From an uncultured Bacteroidota bacterium (GTDB taxonomy: Bacteria > Bacteroidota > Bacteroidia > Bacteroidales > UBA12481), in contig CAINOB010000002.1 in assembly GCA_903851365.1 (NCBI GenBank), positions 76,051-140,050 of the forward strand: 64,000 bases of DNA, read 5' to 3'. The notes under the pieces were generated by a model. It made no database searches, was not told the origin of the DNA, and saw only the letters and a program-made list of their open reading frames with translations. Numbering within the stretch: the stretch's first letter is position 1; each line of letters starts with the position of its first letter. This document shows, in pieces, positions 45,849 to 55,293 of the stretch. A program made the position numbers and the translations under genes.

Positions 45849-45921
45849 ACTTCGCTGATGTCAGGATAAATGTCAGGATAATTGATCCAGCAGAGTAAAT
45901 GACCAAATCACCAAAACTTAA

Positions 45922-47118
45922 ATGACAACAGCAATAGTAAGACCGGGATATAAACAGACTGAGGTTGGGGTGATACCGGAAGACTGGGTGGTAATCCGAT
46001 TAGGGGATATTTCAGATGTTAAAACTGGACCATTTGGTACAGCTCTGCATCAAAAGGATTATGTAGAGGACGGTACTCCCATAATTACTGTTGAACATTT
46101 AGGAGAACAAGGAGTTGTTCACCAAAACTTGCCAATGGTTTCTAACACAGATAAAAAAAGGTTGAGTTCCTATACTCTTCAAACTGGCGATATTGTGTTC
46201 AGCCGTGTTGGATCAGTCGATAGAAATTCCCTAATTCGGGAGACGGAAAATGGATGGCTTTTTTCAGGAAGATTACTAAGAATACGCCATGATCTGAAGC
46301 ATGTTTATTCTGCATATTTGAGTTATTATTTTCAACAAGAGCTTGTCAAGCAACGTATTAGAAACGTTGCTGTTGGGCAAACCATGGCCTCATTGAATAC
46401 ACAAATACTCAAAAATGTCGATATTGCCCTTCCTTCTAAGGTACCCGAACAAACCGCCATCGCCACCGTCCTTTCTGATACCGATTCCCTCATCACCAAT
46501 CTTGAAAAACTCATCGAAAAAAAGCGGGCAATCAAGCAGGGGGCAATGCAGCAATTGCTGAGGCCGAAAGAGGGATGGAAGATAAAGATGTTGGGGGAGA
46601 TTGCCAATGTAACAATGGGCCAATCACCGCTTTCCAAGTTTTATAATAAATTAGGAATTGGCCTACCGCTAATTCAAGGGAATGCTGACATAGCAGACAG
46701 AAAAACAATAATTAGGGCTTTTACTTCAAATGTTACAAAACGAGGTAACATTGGTGACATTGTTATGTCAGTTAGAGCACCTGTAGGAGAGATTTCTAAG
46801 ACTGCATTTGATTGCTGCTTAGGTAGAGGAGTTTGTGCTATCTCATTTAGAAATGATTACTTATATCACTTCCTTATATATTTTGAAAAATCATGGGCTC
46901 AACTTTCAACAGGATCGACTTTTGATAGTGTTAATTCTAAGCAAGTAAAAGAGTTGGAAATTCCAATTCCATCACCGGTTGAACAAGTCCGAATTGCTCA
47001 AATTCTTACTGACATGGACACCGAAATCTCTGTACTTGAGCAAAAGCTCTCCAAATACAAACTCTTGAAACAGGGCATGATGCAAGAATTGTTAACCGGT
47101 AAAACGCGATTGGTATGA
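45922..47118 (+). CDS. hsdS: Type I restriction-modification specificity subunit HsdS
   Basis: 398 residues with two target-recognition domains. TRD1 (about 20-165) starts EVGVIPEDWVVIRLGDIS; conserved central helix region VPEQTAIATVLSDTDSLITNLEKLIEKK. TRD2 (about 215-350) starts IKMLGEIANVTMGQSP; closing helix VEQVRIAQILTDMDTEISVLEQK. Full-length, so two half-sites are recognised. The TRDs are lower in GC than the conserved helices, as usual for exchanged TRDs. The stop overlaps the DUF4062 gene by ATGA. Confidence 0.95.
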   Translation: MTTAIVRPGYKQTEVGVIPEDWVVIRLGDISDVKTGPFGTALHQKDYVEDGTPIITVEHLGEQGVVHQNLPMVSNTDKKRLSSYTLQTGDIVFSRVGSVDRNSLIRETENGWLFSGRLLRIRHDLKHVYSAYLSYYFQQELVKQRIRNVAVGQTMASLNTQILKNVDIALPSKVPEQTAIATVLSDTDSLITNLEKLIEKKRAIKQGAMQQLLRPKEGWKIKMLGEIANVTMGQSPLSKFYNKLGIGLPLIQGNADIADRKTIIRAFTSNVTKRGNIGDIVMSVRAPVGEISKTAFDCCLGRGVCAISFRNDYLYHFLIYFEKSWAQLSTGSTFDSVNSKQVKELEIPIPSPVEQVRIAQILTDMDTEISVLEQKLSKYKLLKQGMMQELLTGKTRLV

Positions 47119-48737
47119 AAAGGATAAAGGTTTTCATAAGCAGTGTGCAAAGCGAGTTCGTCGCAGAACGCCGGGCACTGTATGAATATCTGACCACCGA
47201 TGCTTTGTTTGGCCGATTTTTTGAGCCGTTTGTTTTCGAAAACCTTCCGGCGGTCGATTATCGGGCTGATAGGGTATATCTGGACGAAGTGAACAAGTGT
47301 GACATCTATCTGGGTATTTTCGGGAAAATGTATGGGTTCGAAGATCAGGAGGGTATTTCGCCTACAGAACGGGAATTCGATCAGGCCACAATTCTGCATA
47401 AAACCCGACTGGTTTTTCTGACTCAGCACAAAACTGCCGAAAGGGATCCGAAAGAGTTGGCACTGATCCGAAAGGCTGAAAATGCCGTGGTAAGGAAGAA
47501 GTTTACGTCACCTGACGATCTGAAATTTGCCGTGTATGCCGCATTGATCCGTTACCTCGAGGATAAAGATTTCATCCGCACAGGTCCGTATGATGCCGCT
47601 ATTTGTAAAGGCGCAACCTTAGAAGATCTTGATAATGAACAAATTTCTGAGTTTGTGCGACTGGCGCGGGCAAAACGGGGATTTCCCTTAACCATAGATG
47701 CAGCACCGCTGAAGATCCTGACGCATCTGAATCTGGTTCGGGAAAATGGTTTAACCCATGCGGCCGTTCTGCTTTTTGGAAAGCAGCCGCAGCGGTTTTT
47801 GATTAGTTCAGAGGTTAAGTGCGCCCAGTTTCACGGAAATGAAGTGCGCAAACCCATTCCTTCCTATCATGTATACAAAGGTGATCTCTTTCAGTTGGTG
47901 AACCAAGCGGTTGACTTTGTCCTATCCCGGATCGACCTCTCTGTTGGTACCCGTGCCGAAAGCGTTGATGTACCGATTGAGTACGAAATTCCCCGGCCTG
48001 CAGTAACCGAAGCCATTGTGAATGCTGTTGCCCACCGCGATTACACCGGCAACGGAAGCGTTCAGGTCATGCTGTTCCGGAACCGTCTGGAAATATGGAA
48101 TCCCGGTCAATTGCCTCATGATCTTACCTTTGAAAAATTAAGGCAGCCCCACCGTTCGGAACCCCATAATCCCCTGATCGCGGAGCCATTGTACCTGACC
48201 GGTTTGATCGAACGGCTTGGAACCGGTATTCCTGACATGATTGAGCTGTGCAAAACGGTTGGTTTACGTGAGCCGGAATTTACCCAGGAGGATAGTTTTC
48301 GGACTGTTTTATGGCGGAAAGAGGCTCCCAGTGGGGAAGTTGGTGGGGAAGCTATCCTACAACCCACCCTACAAGCTATAGACCAAACCGAACAAGGCGA
48401 AAAATCAGATATTCAGCAAGTTAACAACGAACTGCCAGAATTCACCGGACAAGTTACCCCACAAGCTACCCTACAAGCTGAGGGCGAAATTTTAGAATCT
48501 GTTCAAAGGATTGCATTAGTTTTGGAAAACGAAATGAAACGTTCCGAAATCCAGGAGAGTCTTGGATTAAACGACCGGGCAAATTTCATAAACAGCTATT
48601 TGGTTCCAGCATTGGAAGCCGGTTACATCACATTGACATATCCTGAAAGTCCGAATCATCCCAACCAAAAATACAGGTTGACAGACAAAGGCATGGCGTT
48701 GAAAAATCTGCTTAAACAATTGAGAAGGAAAAAATGA
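47115..48737 (+). CDS. DUF4062-GHKL ATPase-wHTH protein inside the type I RM operon
   Basis: 540 residues. Residues 3-95 are a DUF4062 domain (IKVFISSVQSEFVAERRALY, CDIYLGIFGKMYGFEDQEG, SPTEREFDQA). About 185-400 are an ATP-binding AAA_4/HATPase_c_4 type domain, with PRPAVTEAIVNAVAHRDYTG (GHKL N-box: N and HRDY), RNRLEIWNPGQLP and ERLGTGIPDMIELC. A Gln/Pro-rich linker follows (about 420-465, with two QATLQA/QPTLQA-type units), then a winged-helix C-terminus (about 470-540). It overlaps hsdS by 4 bp and hsdR by 4 bp (ATGA both times), so it is made as part of the RM complex operon. Function unknown; sensing or control of restriction is inference. Confidence 0.85.
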   Translation: MKRIKVFISSVQSEFVAERRALYEYLTTDALFGRFFEPFVFENLPAVDYRADRVYLDEVNKCDIYLGIFGKMYGFEDQEGISPTEREFDQATILHKTRLVFLTQHKTAERDPKELALIRKAENAVVRKKFTSPDDLKFAVYAALIRYLEDKDFIRTGPYDAAICKGATLEDLDNEQISEFVRLARAKRGFPLTIDAAPLKILTHLNLVRENGLTHAAVLLFGKQPQRFLISSEVKCAQFHGNEVRKPIPSYHVYKGDLFQLVNQAVDFVLSRIDLSVGTRAESVDVPIEYEIPRPAVTEAIVNAVAHRDYTGNGSVQVMLFRNRLEIWNPGQLPHDLTFEKLRQPHRSEPHNPLIAEPLYLTGLIERLGTGIPDMIELCKTVGLREPEFTQEDSFRTVLWRKEAPSGEVGGEAILQPTLQAIDQTEQGEKSDIQQVNNELPEFTGQVTPQATLQAEGEILESVQRIALVLENEMKRSEIQESLGLNDRANFINSYLVPALEAGYITLTYPESPNHPNQKYRLTDKGMALKNLLKQLRRKK

Positions 48738-51700
48738 GCACCATTGGCCAAATTGAACGTTTAACCCAAAACCGGATAGTCAAGCTGTTCTGTGAGCAAC
48801 TGGGTTACCAATACCTCGGGAATTGGGAAGATCGTTTGAATAACAGCAATATTGAGGTGTTTCTGCTGCGTAAATATTTATTCATCAAGGCCGGATACGA
48901 CGGGAATTTGGTTGAAAGGGCGATATATAAGCTACAAAAAGAGGCTGGGAATTACGATCGCAGCCTGTATGGCAATAACCATGAAGTATATAAACTGCTT
49001 CGGTACGGAGCTGAAGTGACAGCCAATCCGGGCGACAAATATCAAAGAATTCATTTCATAAATTGGGACGAACCGGAAAAGAATGATTTTGCCATTGCAG
49101 AGGAGGTAACGGTGCAGGGCAACCGGGAAAAAAGGCCTGATATTGTGCTATATATTAATGGAATAGCGGTTGGATTACTTGAGCTTAAAAGGAGTACCGT
49201 TTCCATCGGCGATGGTATTCGCCAGAACCTCGTTAATCAGCAGCCTGATTTTATTCAATCTTTTTTCTCTACCATCCAGCTGGTGATGGCCGGTAATGAT
49301 ACAGAAGGGCTGAGTTATGGAACTATCGGCACACCTGAGAAATTCTTTCTGCGCTGGAAAGAGGATATCGGCGATACCAGCATGCTGCAGGTGGATAAGT
49401 ACCTGATCAAACTGTGCAATAAGAAGCGGCTGCTTGAATTGATTTATGATTTTGTGCTGTTCGATGGTGGTCAGAAAAAGCTGCCCCGTCATCATCAGTA
49501 CTTCAGCATTAAAGCTGCCCAGGAGTATATCCGCCGGCGTGAAGGCGGCATAATCTGGCATACCCAGGGAAGCGGCAAGAGCATTGTTATGGTGATCCTG
49601 GCCAAGTGGATATTGGAAAATAATTCGCATGCACGGGTTGTTATACTTACCGACCGCACGGAGCTTGACAAACAGATTGAACGGGTATTCAATGATGCCG
49701 GCGTGGAGCTTAAAAGGACATCCAGCGGTAAAGAACTGATGGACCAACTGAGCCAGCCTTCCCCGAGGCTTTTATGCTCTCTGATCCACAAATTTGGCAA
49801 AAGGGATGTGGACGATTTCGACAAGTTTATTGAGGAGGTCAAAAATGGCCCGACGCAAACTGTGGGTGAGATTTTTGTGTTTGTGGATGAATGTCACCGT
49901 ACCCAAAGCGGCAAGCTGCATAAGGTGATGAAAGCTATGCTGCAAAATGCCGTATTCATTGGTTTTACAGGCACACCGCTGTTAAAGGCCGATAAGCAAA
50001 CCAGTCTGGAAGTGTTCGGCGGATATATCCATACCTATAAATTCAATGAAGGGGTTGAAGATCAGGTTATCCTGGATTTAGTTTATGAAGCCAGGGATAT
50101 CGACCAGCGATTATCATCGACAGAAAAAGTGGATGCCTGGTTTGATGCCAAAACAAAGGGGCTGAACGATTTTCAGAAATCAGCCCTGAAAATGAAATGG
50201 GGAACCATGCAGGTGGTATTAAGTTCCCGTTCCCGGATGGACAAGGTGATTAGCGATATCGTCTTTGATTTTAGCGTGAAACCCCGGCTTAGTTCTCACG
50301 TGGGAAATGCCATTCTGGTGGCAGGCAGCATTTATGAAGCCACCAAATACTTCGACCTTTTTCAGAAAACGGAATTCAAAAACCGTTGTGCGATTGTTAC
50401 CTCTTATAATCCCTCAGTACAGGATATAACTACCGAAGATACCGGCGCCAATACAGAAACGGATAAGGAGTTTATTTACAAAATTTACAACGATCTGCTG
50501 CAGGATGTTGTGGCCACAGGTGGCAAAACCAAGACAGAGACTTATGAAGATTTGGCAAAAACTAAATTCGTTAAGGAACCGGCCAATATGCGGTTACTGA
50601 TTGTGGTTGATAAACTGCTGACCGGTTTTGATGCTCCTCCATGCACCTTTCTGTATATCGATAAAAGTATGCAGGACCATGGTTTGTTTCAGGCGATATG
50701 CCGGGTAAACCGATTGGATACAGAGGACAAACAGTTTGGATATATTGTTGACTATAAGGATCTTTTCACAAAGGTGGAGGATGCTGTTGCAGTTTATACT
50801 TCCGAATTGGATTATGAAGAATTTAAGAAGGAAGATTGCGATATTCTTCTGCAGGATCGGTTGAAGAAGGGCAGGGAGAGGCTCGATAATGCGCTTGAGG
50901 AGATCGCTCTGCTGTGTGAACCTGTTCCATCACCTAAACTGGAAATTGATTATCAGCATTATTTCTGTGGCAATACTGAAATAGCGGAAGATCTTAAGAA
51001 CACCGAGGTCCGACGCACAGCACTGTATAAATCAACGGTTGCTTTGGTGAGGGCGTTTGCTAATTTATCGGCTGAAATGGCTGAAGCTGGTTATTCAGCT
51101 TCAGAACAGGTTGAAATATCGAGGAAGGTGGATTTTTATTTAAAGTTGAGAGAAGAAATCAGGATGGCCAGTGGAGAAACGCTGGATATGAAAGCTTACG
51201 AAGCAGATATGCGTCATCTGATTGATAATTACATACAAGCCGATGAACCCAGAAAAATTTCCCCTTTTGGTGATATGACACTGATAGAATTGCTGGTCAA
51301 ATCGGGAATTACGGAAACGATCAATAGTTTACCGAAATCAATCAGGGGCAACCAGCAGGCAGTTGCAGAAACCATCGAAAATAATGTGAGGCAGAAAATC
51401 ATCCGCGAGCATTTGATCGATCCGGCATTTTTTGAGGAAATGAGTACCCTTTTGAATGAGGTGATCAGGGAACGTAAAGCAAATGCAATCAGTTATGAGG
51501 AATATCTGAAGAAAATTGCGGAGCTGGCTGGTCAGGTGATGGATGGCAAGAAAGATACCACCCCGGTAACTTTAAGAACTCCCGCATTAAGGGCACTTTA
51601 TAATAATCTGGGTGCCGACGAAGAGCTTGCGCTTAAGGTGCATGAAAGTATAATTCTATATAAACCTAATGGTTGGCGGGGAATCGATACCCGCGAAAAG

Positions 51701-51790
51701 GTAGTGAAAAAGGCCATTTATGATATTCTTGGAAATGTTGAGGATACCGAGCGGATATTTGAAATTGTGAAAAAGCAAGCGGAGTATTGA
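48734..51790 (+). CDS. hsdR: Type I restriction-modification endonuclease/translocase HsdR
   Basis: 1018 residues. The N-terminal nuclease domain has GNREKRPDIVLYINGIAVGLLELKRS (D...ExK). The SF2 motor has Walker A TQGSGKS (277-283), DECH at 385-388 and FTGTPLL, and the second RecA lobe ends QAICRVNRL (motif VI). Then a long C-terminal helical domain. It cuts unmodified DNA after translocation in complex with HsdM and HsdS. It starts within the stop of the DUF4062 gene and ends 1 bp before the metallopeptidase start. Confidence 0.96.
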   Translation: MSTIGQIERLTQNRIVKLFCEQLGYQYLGNWEDRLNNSNIEVFLLRKYLFIKAGYDGNLVERAIYKLQKEAGNYDRSLYGNNHEVYKLLRYGAEVTANPGDKYQRIHFINWDEPEKNDFAIAEEVTVQGNREKRPDIVLYINGIAVGLLELKRSTVSIGDGIRQNLVNQQPDFIQSFFSTIQLVMAGNDTEGLSYGTIGTPEKFFLRWKEDIGDTSMLQVDKYLIKLCNKKRLLELIYDFVLFDGGQKKLPRHHQYFSIKAAQEYIRRREGGIIWHTQGSGKSIVMVILAKWILENNSHARVVILTDRTELDKQIERVFNDAGVELKRTSSGKELMDQLSQPSPRLLCSLIHKFGKRDVDDFDKFIEEVKNGPTQTVGEIFVFVDECHRTQSGKLHKVMKAMLQNAVFIGFTGTPLLKADKQTSLEVFGGYIHTYKFNEGVEDQVILDLVYEARDIDQRLSSTEKVDAWFDAKTKGLNDFQKSALKMKWGTMQVVLSSRSRMDKVISDIVFDFSVKPRLSSHVGNAILVAGSIYEATKYFDLFQKTEFKNRCAIVTSYNPSVQDITTEDTGANTETDKEFIYKIYNDLLQDVVATGGKTKTETYEDLAKTKFVKEPANMRLLIVVDKLLTGFDAPPCTFLYIDKSMQDHGLFQAICRVNRLDTEDKQFGYIVDYKDLFTKVEDAVAVYTSELDYEEFKKEDCDILLQDRLKKGRERLDNALEEIALLCEPVPSPKLEIDYQHYFCGNTEIAEDLKNTEVRRTALYKSTVALVRAFANLSAEMAEAGYSASEQVEISRKVDFYLKLREEIRMASGETLDMKAYEADMRHLIDNYIQADEPRKISPFGDMTLIELLVKSGITETINSLPKSIRGNQQAVAETIENNVRQKIIREHLIDPAFFEEMSTLLNEVIRERKANAISYEEYLKKIAELAGQVMDGKKDTTPVTLRTPALRALYNNLGADEELALKVHESIILYKPNGWRGIDTREKVVKKAIYDILGNVEDTERIFEIVKKQAEY

Positions 51791-51791
51791 G

Positions 51792-52505
51792 ATGGATCAA
51801 CTGAATTTAGGCGATATTACTGTTGAGGTGGAGTTGAAAGACATTAAAAATATCCACCTGAGTGTTTATCCACCTTCCGGCAGAGTGAGGATAGCGGCTC
51901 CCTTGCGCATGAATCTTGATACCATCAGGATTTATGCCATCTCAAAATTGGGCTGGATAAAAAAGCAGCAGCAAAAATTCAGGTCGCAGGTTAGGGAGGC
52001 GCCCCGGGAATATCTTAATAAAGAGGGTCACTATTATTTAGGGAAGAGGTATTTGCTGAAGATAGTGGAATGTGATGCACCGCCGGTAGTCAGAATTAAG
52101 CACCACACCATCGAGTTGCAGGTCCGGCCAGGTTCAGGTTTGTCGAAGAAACAGGAGGTCATGGAGGAATGGTACCGGGAGCAATTAAGGGATTTAGCTC
52201 AACCATTAATTGAAAAGTGGGAAAAAACGCTGAAGGTATCGCTGAATGAGTTAGGAATCCGGAAGATGAAAACCAAATGGGGAACCTGCAATCGTGAAGC
52301 CGGGCGAATCTGGTTAAACCTCGAGTTGGCCAAAAAACCGATTCACTGCATCGAATATATCATCGTCCACGAGCTGGTTCATCTTTTGGAACGCAACCAT
52401 AACAGCATCTTCATTGCTTATATGGATAATTTCCTGCCCGACTGGAAACACCTGAAAAATGAGCTGAATCAATTGCCGGTGAGTCATCGGGATTGGGGGT
52501 ACTAA
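51792..52505 (+). CDS. YgjP-like (DUF45) zinc metallopeptidase
   Basis: 237 residues. Zinc motif H193-E-L-V-H197 with H203 (LLERNHN), matching the HExxH-x5-H pattern of YgjP/DUF45 proteases. WGTCNREAGRIWLNLELAKKP precedes it, as in other members. Placement directly after hsdR (1-bp gap) is a known association of this family with type I RM. The peptidase's substrate is unknown; proteolysis of an HsdR complex component is only a hypothesis. Confidence 0.9.
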   Translation: MDQLNLGDITVEVELKDIKNIHLSVYPPSGRVRIAAPLRMNLDTIRIYAISKLGWIKKQQQKFRSQVREAPREYLNKEGHYYLGKRYLLKIVECDAPPVVRIKHHTIELQVRPGSGLSKKQEVMEEWYREQLRDLAQPLIEKWEKTLKVSLNELGIRKMKTKWGTCNREAGRIWLNLELAKKPIHCIEYIIVHELVHLLERNHNSIFIAYMDNFLPDWKHLKNELNQLPVSHRDWGY

Positions 52506-52678
52506 AATGAATTAAAATGCCCGTAATTTTTTTCAGAATTTTGGTAACCAATTGAACGATAACGAATAAAAAGCAACTAAAAACAGAAATCGGACCGTTT
52601 TTATTTAAAATTGAATGGTTTCGGTTTAGGGTTAATAGAATTAACCAGTGGCTAAAGAATCACGAACATTATTTAAGC

Positions 52679-53446
52679 TTGTTCCAGACTTTGTTATCAG
52701 TTGGAGCTATTTTAATTGCAGTTTATGCCCTCTTAAGTGACAATAAGATAGATGTGGAAACAAGTCGAAGGTATGCTCAAAGTGTAAGGCAGGACAGCAG
52801 TCAACATCAAGAAGCGATGGGAATGTATTTGATTCAAAATCGATTAATGGAACAATACACCGAAAATGCTGATTCGATGTTAAGCCAATTAAAACTTCAA
52901 GGGAAAATAGCTCAGCAACAATATGAAAGTCAGGTTATTTTGAATCAATCTGGAATTATTTTGGATGTAATTACTATTCATGATACGCTAAAATCTGATA
53001 TAATTCATGACGGTCACAAAGCAGTGTTACCCGAGATGTTTTTGTCATTAGATAATTATGGTAAGCGAAAGGCTCTTGATGTTAAAGTTGATATTAATTT
53101 TTACTCTCCTGTAGAGCGTTTTGTTCAGCATCAGTCTATACTTACAAAAATTATTGAACCTTCAGCCCACCAAGAACAGCGTTATTATCCTGTAATCTTG
53201 TTTAATGATGCAAAATTGTTTTACTCGGAGATCTGTATCCACTGGAGAGATGAACTAACCAACAAGTTAGACAGCGTTCGGCATAATCTTGAATGGACAA
53301 GGAGTATAGATTATAAATACTTTTACCATATAATGGCGCCTGAACAATTATCACGAGTTAAAAAAAACATGAATACTTGGGTTAAAATTCCCGATGCCTC
53401 CACATACCTTGATGCTGTACAGTGGCGTATTTATGAAAAGAAGTAA
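52679..53446 (+). CDS. Single-pass membrane protein, no clear start codon
   Basis: Using the first TTG (52679) gives 255 residues: a transmembrane helix FQTLLSVGAILIAVYALL at the N-terminus and a hydrophilic, mostly helical middle, no known domain. The frame is open back to 52556 with no ATG, GTG or TTG in between. The extra 41 codons encode plausible sequence (FLFKIEWFRFRVNRINQW), so the true start may be an ATT or ATA upstream. It is the AT-rich last gene of the defence island, on the same strand as the RM operon but 173 bp after it. Unknown function. Confidence 0.55.
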   Translation: MFQTLLSVGAILIAVYALLSDNKIDVETSRRYAQSVRQDSSQHQEAMGMYLIQNRLMEQYTENADSMLSQLKLQGKIAQQQYESQVILNQSGIILDVITIHDTLKSDIIHDGHKAVLPEMFLSLDNYGKRKALDVKVDINFYSPVERFVQHQSILTKIIEPSAHQEQRYYPVILFNDAKLFYSEICIHWRDELTNKLDSVRHNLEWTRSIDYKYFYHIMAPEQLSRVKKNMNTWVKIPDASTYLDAVQWRIYEKK

Positions 53447-53548
53447 TGGAAGAAACATTGCAGATGAGATGAAAATATTTAATACTTCCGTTTCTTTCAC
53501 GATGGGATTTGAATCGTAACTTTACTCCAATCCACAATACCAAACAAA

Positions 53549-53779
53549 ATGGAATCGAGCATGAACAATCAGGAATCACAGGAATGCTGCACGCCTTCGA
53601 GAAGAGGGACCCATGTAAACAGCGGTACGTCAGGGGCAGTATATGGTCTCGGACTTATCGGCGCCGCCATCTATTTTATCGGACAGGCAGGGACTTTCTG
53701 GGCTGGAGTGCTGGGTTTTCTGAAAGCAATTGTATGGCCGGTATTTCTGGTCCTTAAAGCTTTTCAGGCACTGGATTAA
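53549..53779 (+). CDS. Small two-helix membrane protein
   Basis: 76 residues: a hydrophilic start with CC, then GAVYGLGLIGAAIYFIGQAGT and FWAGVLGFLKAIVWPVFLVLKAF, two transmembrane stretches. This small conserved type is widespread in Bacteroidota and elsewhere with unknown role. ATG 53549 is chosen because it lies close to the conserved membrane part. Confidence 0.7.
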   Translation: MESSMNNQESQECCTPSRRGTHVNSGTSGAVYGLGLIGAAIYFIGQAGTFWAGVLGFLKAIVWPVFLVLKAFQALD

Positions 53780-53781
53780 TC

Positions 53782-53807
53782 GAATAAAAGACTGGCTCCT
53801 TTTATTC
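53782..53807. terminator. Bidirectional hairpin terminator
   Basis: GAATAAAAG (53782-53790) and CTTTTATTC (53799-53807) form a perfect 9-bp stem with an 8-nt loop. It lies between the small membrane protein and the T9SS gene, both of which end here, and includes the stop of the latter. Confidence 0.75.
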
Positions 53808-55271
53808 CAGGTATATCTTTTTATTAATAACCGATCCGCCCAGTTTCAGGCTCAAAAGGTAAATCCCTTTCGGACTTTGGGGCAAATCTATAGTGACAGT
53901 TGAAGTTGTCCGGATGGTTTCCGAAAAAATCTGCTTACCCGATAAATCGGTGATAATAACAGTTGCCTGCTGATTATCGGGGTTTCCGAACGATAGATGT
54001 ATCCTGTCTCTTGCCGGATTTGGATAAATCACGACATCCCGTTCCATACTTTCCACAGAAATCCCTGATGAATTATTGATTTTTAAGGTGAAGGTGGTGG
54101 AAACTGATGCCTCCTCTGAATCGATTGCCAGTACTGTCACCGTGAATGTTCCGGCTTCGGAGGGAGTCCCTGAAAAGGTTCTGGTATCAGAATCAAAATT
54201 CAGTCCGTTTGGCAGACGGCTCGTGACATATACCGATAGTGTATTATTTCCGTCATCATCGATAAACGTGCTGTCAGGAATGACCTGATTAAATGCTTCA
54301 CCTACTTTTCCTGTCTGATTTTTTAGCTTGGTTTTCACATAGGGAACAAAATTGCTGTTTCTGAGCCTGTCAATAAAACCAGCAGATATCCAGTATAATG
54401 TCTTGTTAGAGCTAAAAGTCATGTACTTGCCATCCGGAGTGATATCCCCGGCAGTTTCATCATACCGGGTGTTTATTTTGGCACCCAGATTTTTGGGATT
54501 TGTCCACATTCCATCAGCCTTTTTATAAGTTATATAGATATCATTCAACCCATAACCGCCGGCCCGGTTCGATTTGAAAATCAGGTAGCTCTCGTCGGGC
54601 GCCACATAAGGATCACCCCAGGTTTGACTGATATTGGCGTAATTAACCGGAAACGGCAGGAGCACCCTCGGCTTGTACGATCCGTTCTGATATTGGCAGC
54701 GGGCGATCTCACCATTGCTGGTTGAGAAATACACCGAAGTATCTGCAACAATGCAGGGATGATATTGATCCTGGGCCAGATTGGGCGGACTGCCCATGCT
54801 TTTGGGATTGCTCCAGGTGGAGCCGGTCTTCTCGCAATAAGACAAATCAGCGGTTCCAACCTGATTCTGAACTCCGGTAGCGTACAGATAGATCCGGTTC
54901 CCATCCAATGAAAAAATGGGCTCAGCGGTCACCCGTCCGGTCGTGAACGATGCCAGGGCAGGAGCCTGCCATCTGCCATTCTTATATTCGGTGATCATGG
55001 AATAGGGGTTACCCGCCTCGGGCCAGAAACCGACATAAAAAACAGCTGATTTCCCGTCGGGCGAGAAACTGATGCATGGGACATTCCGTCCGGTCAGGTT
55101 AACTAAACCGGGGGCAAAAACAACGGCTGAATCTCCCGGTATTTTTTGTCCGAGATACAGGCTATCGGCTGGAATAGTCTGCGCATTTCCGGTGTTTATT
55201 ATCAGAAAAAACAAGATTGGAACGACCAGGGTTTTGGCTTTAATCGACAGATTTTTGAATTTCATTTCCAA
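53802..55271 (-). CDS. T9SS-exported beta-propeller (PD40) protein with Ig-like domain
   Basis: 489 residues, signal peptide to about 30 (NTGNAQ). PD40-type propeller blades (CISFSPDGKSAVFYVG, APDESYLIFKSNRAGGYGL, TPDGKYMTFSSNK) cover about 60-300. Then an Ig-like He_PIG repeat (NGLNFDSDTRTFSGTPSEAG, about 345-405). C-terminal type A sorting domain: IYPNPARDRIHLSFG ... SPKGIYLLSLKLGG. Predicted surface-attached after type IX secretion. No enzymatic residues evident. Confidence 0.87.
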   Translation of the reverse strand: MEMKFKNLSIKAKTLVVPILFFLIINTGNAQTIPADSLYLGQKIPGDSAVVFAPGLVNLTGRNVPCISFSPDGKSAVFYVGFWPEAGNPYSMITEYKNGRWQAPALASFTTGRVTAEPIFSLDGNRIYLYATGVQNQVGTADLSYCEKTGSTWSNPKSMGSPPNLAQDQYHPCIVADTSVYFSTSNGEIARCQYQNGSYKPRVLLPFPVNYANISQTWGDPYVAPDESYLIFKSNRAGGYGLNDIYITYKKADGMWTNPKNLGAKINTRYDETAGDITPDGKYMTFSSNKTLYWISAGFIDRLRNSNFVPYVKTKLKNQTGKVGEAFNQVIPDSTFIDDDGNNTLSVYVTSRLPNGLNFDSDTRTFSGTPSEAGTFTVTVLAIDSEEASVSTTFTLKINNSSGISVESMERDVVIYPNPARDRIHLSFGNPDNQQATVIITDLSGKQIFSETIRTTSTVTIDLPQSPKGIYLLSLKLGGSVINKKIYLE

Positions 55272-55293
55272 GAGGTTTTACTAATAATTGCCT

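Noticed and set aside
45670-45858. 62-residue plus-strand open frame after the DUF1016 gene
   Set aside because: The other frame matches a wHTH tail, and this frame has no recognisable domain; read as part of a decayed gene.
45922-47118. Phase-variable hsdS inversion system
   Set aside because: Only one hsdS is present, with no second partial copy, inverted repeats or recombinase beside it.
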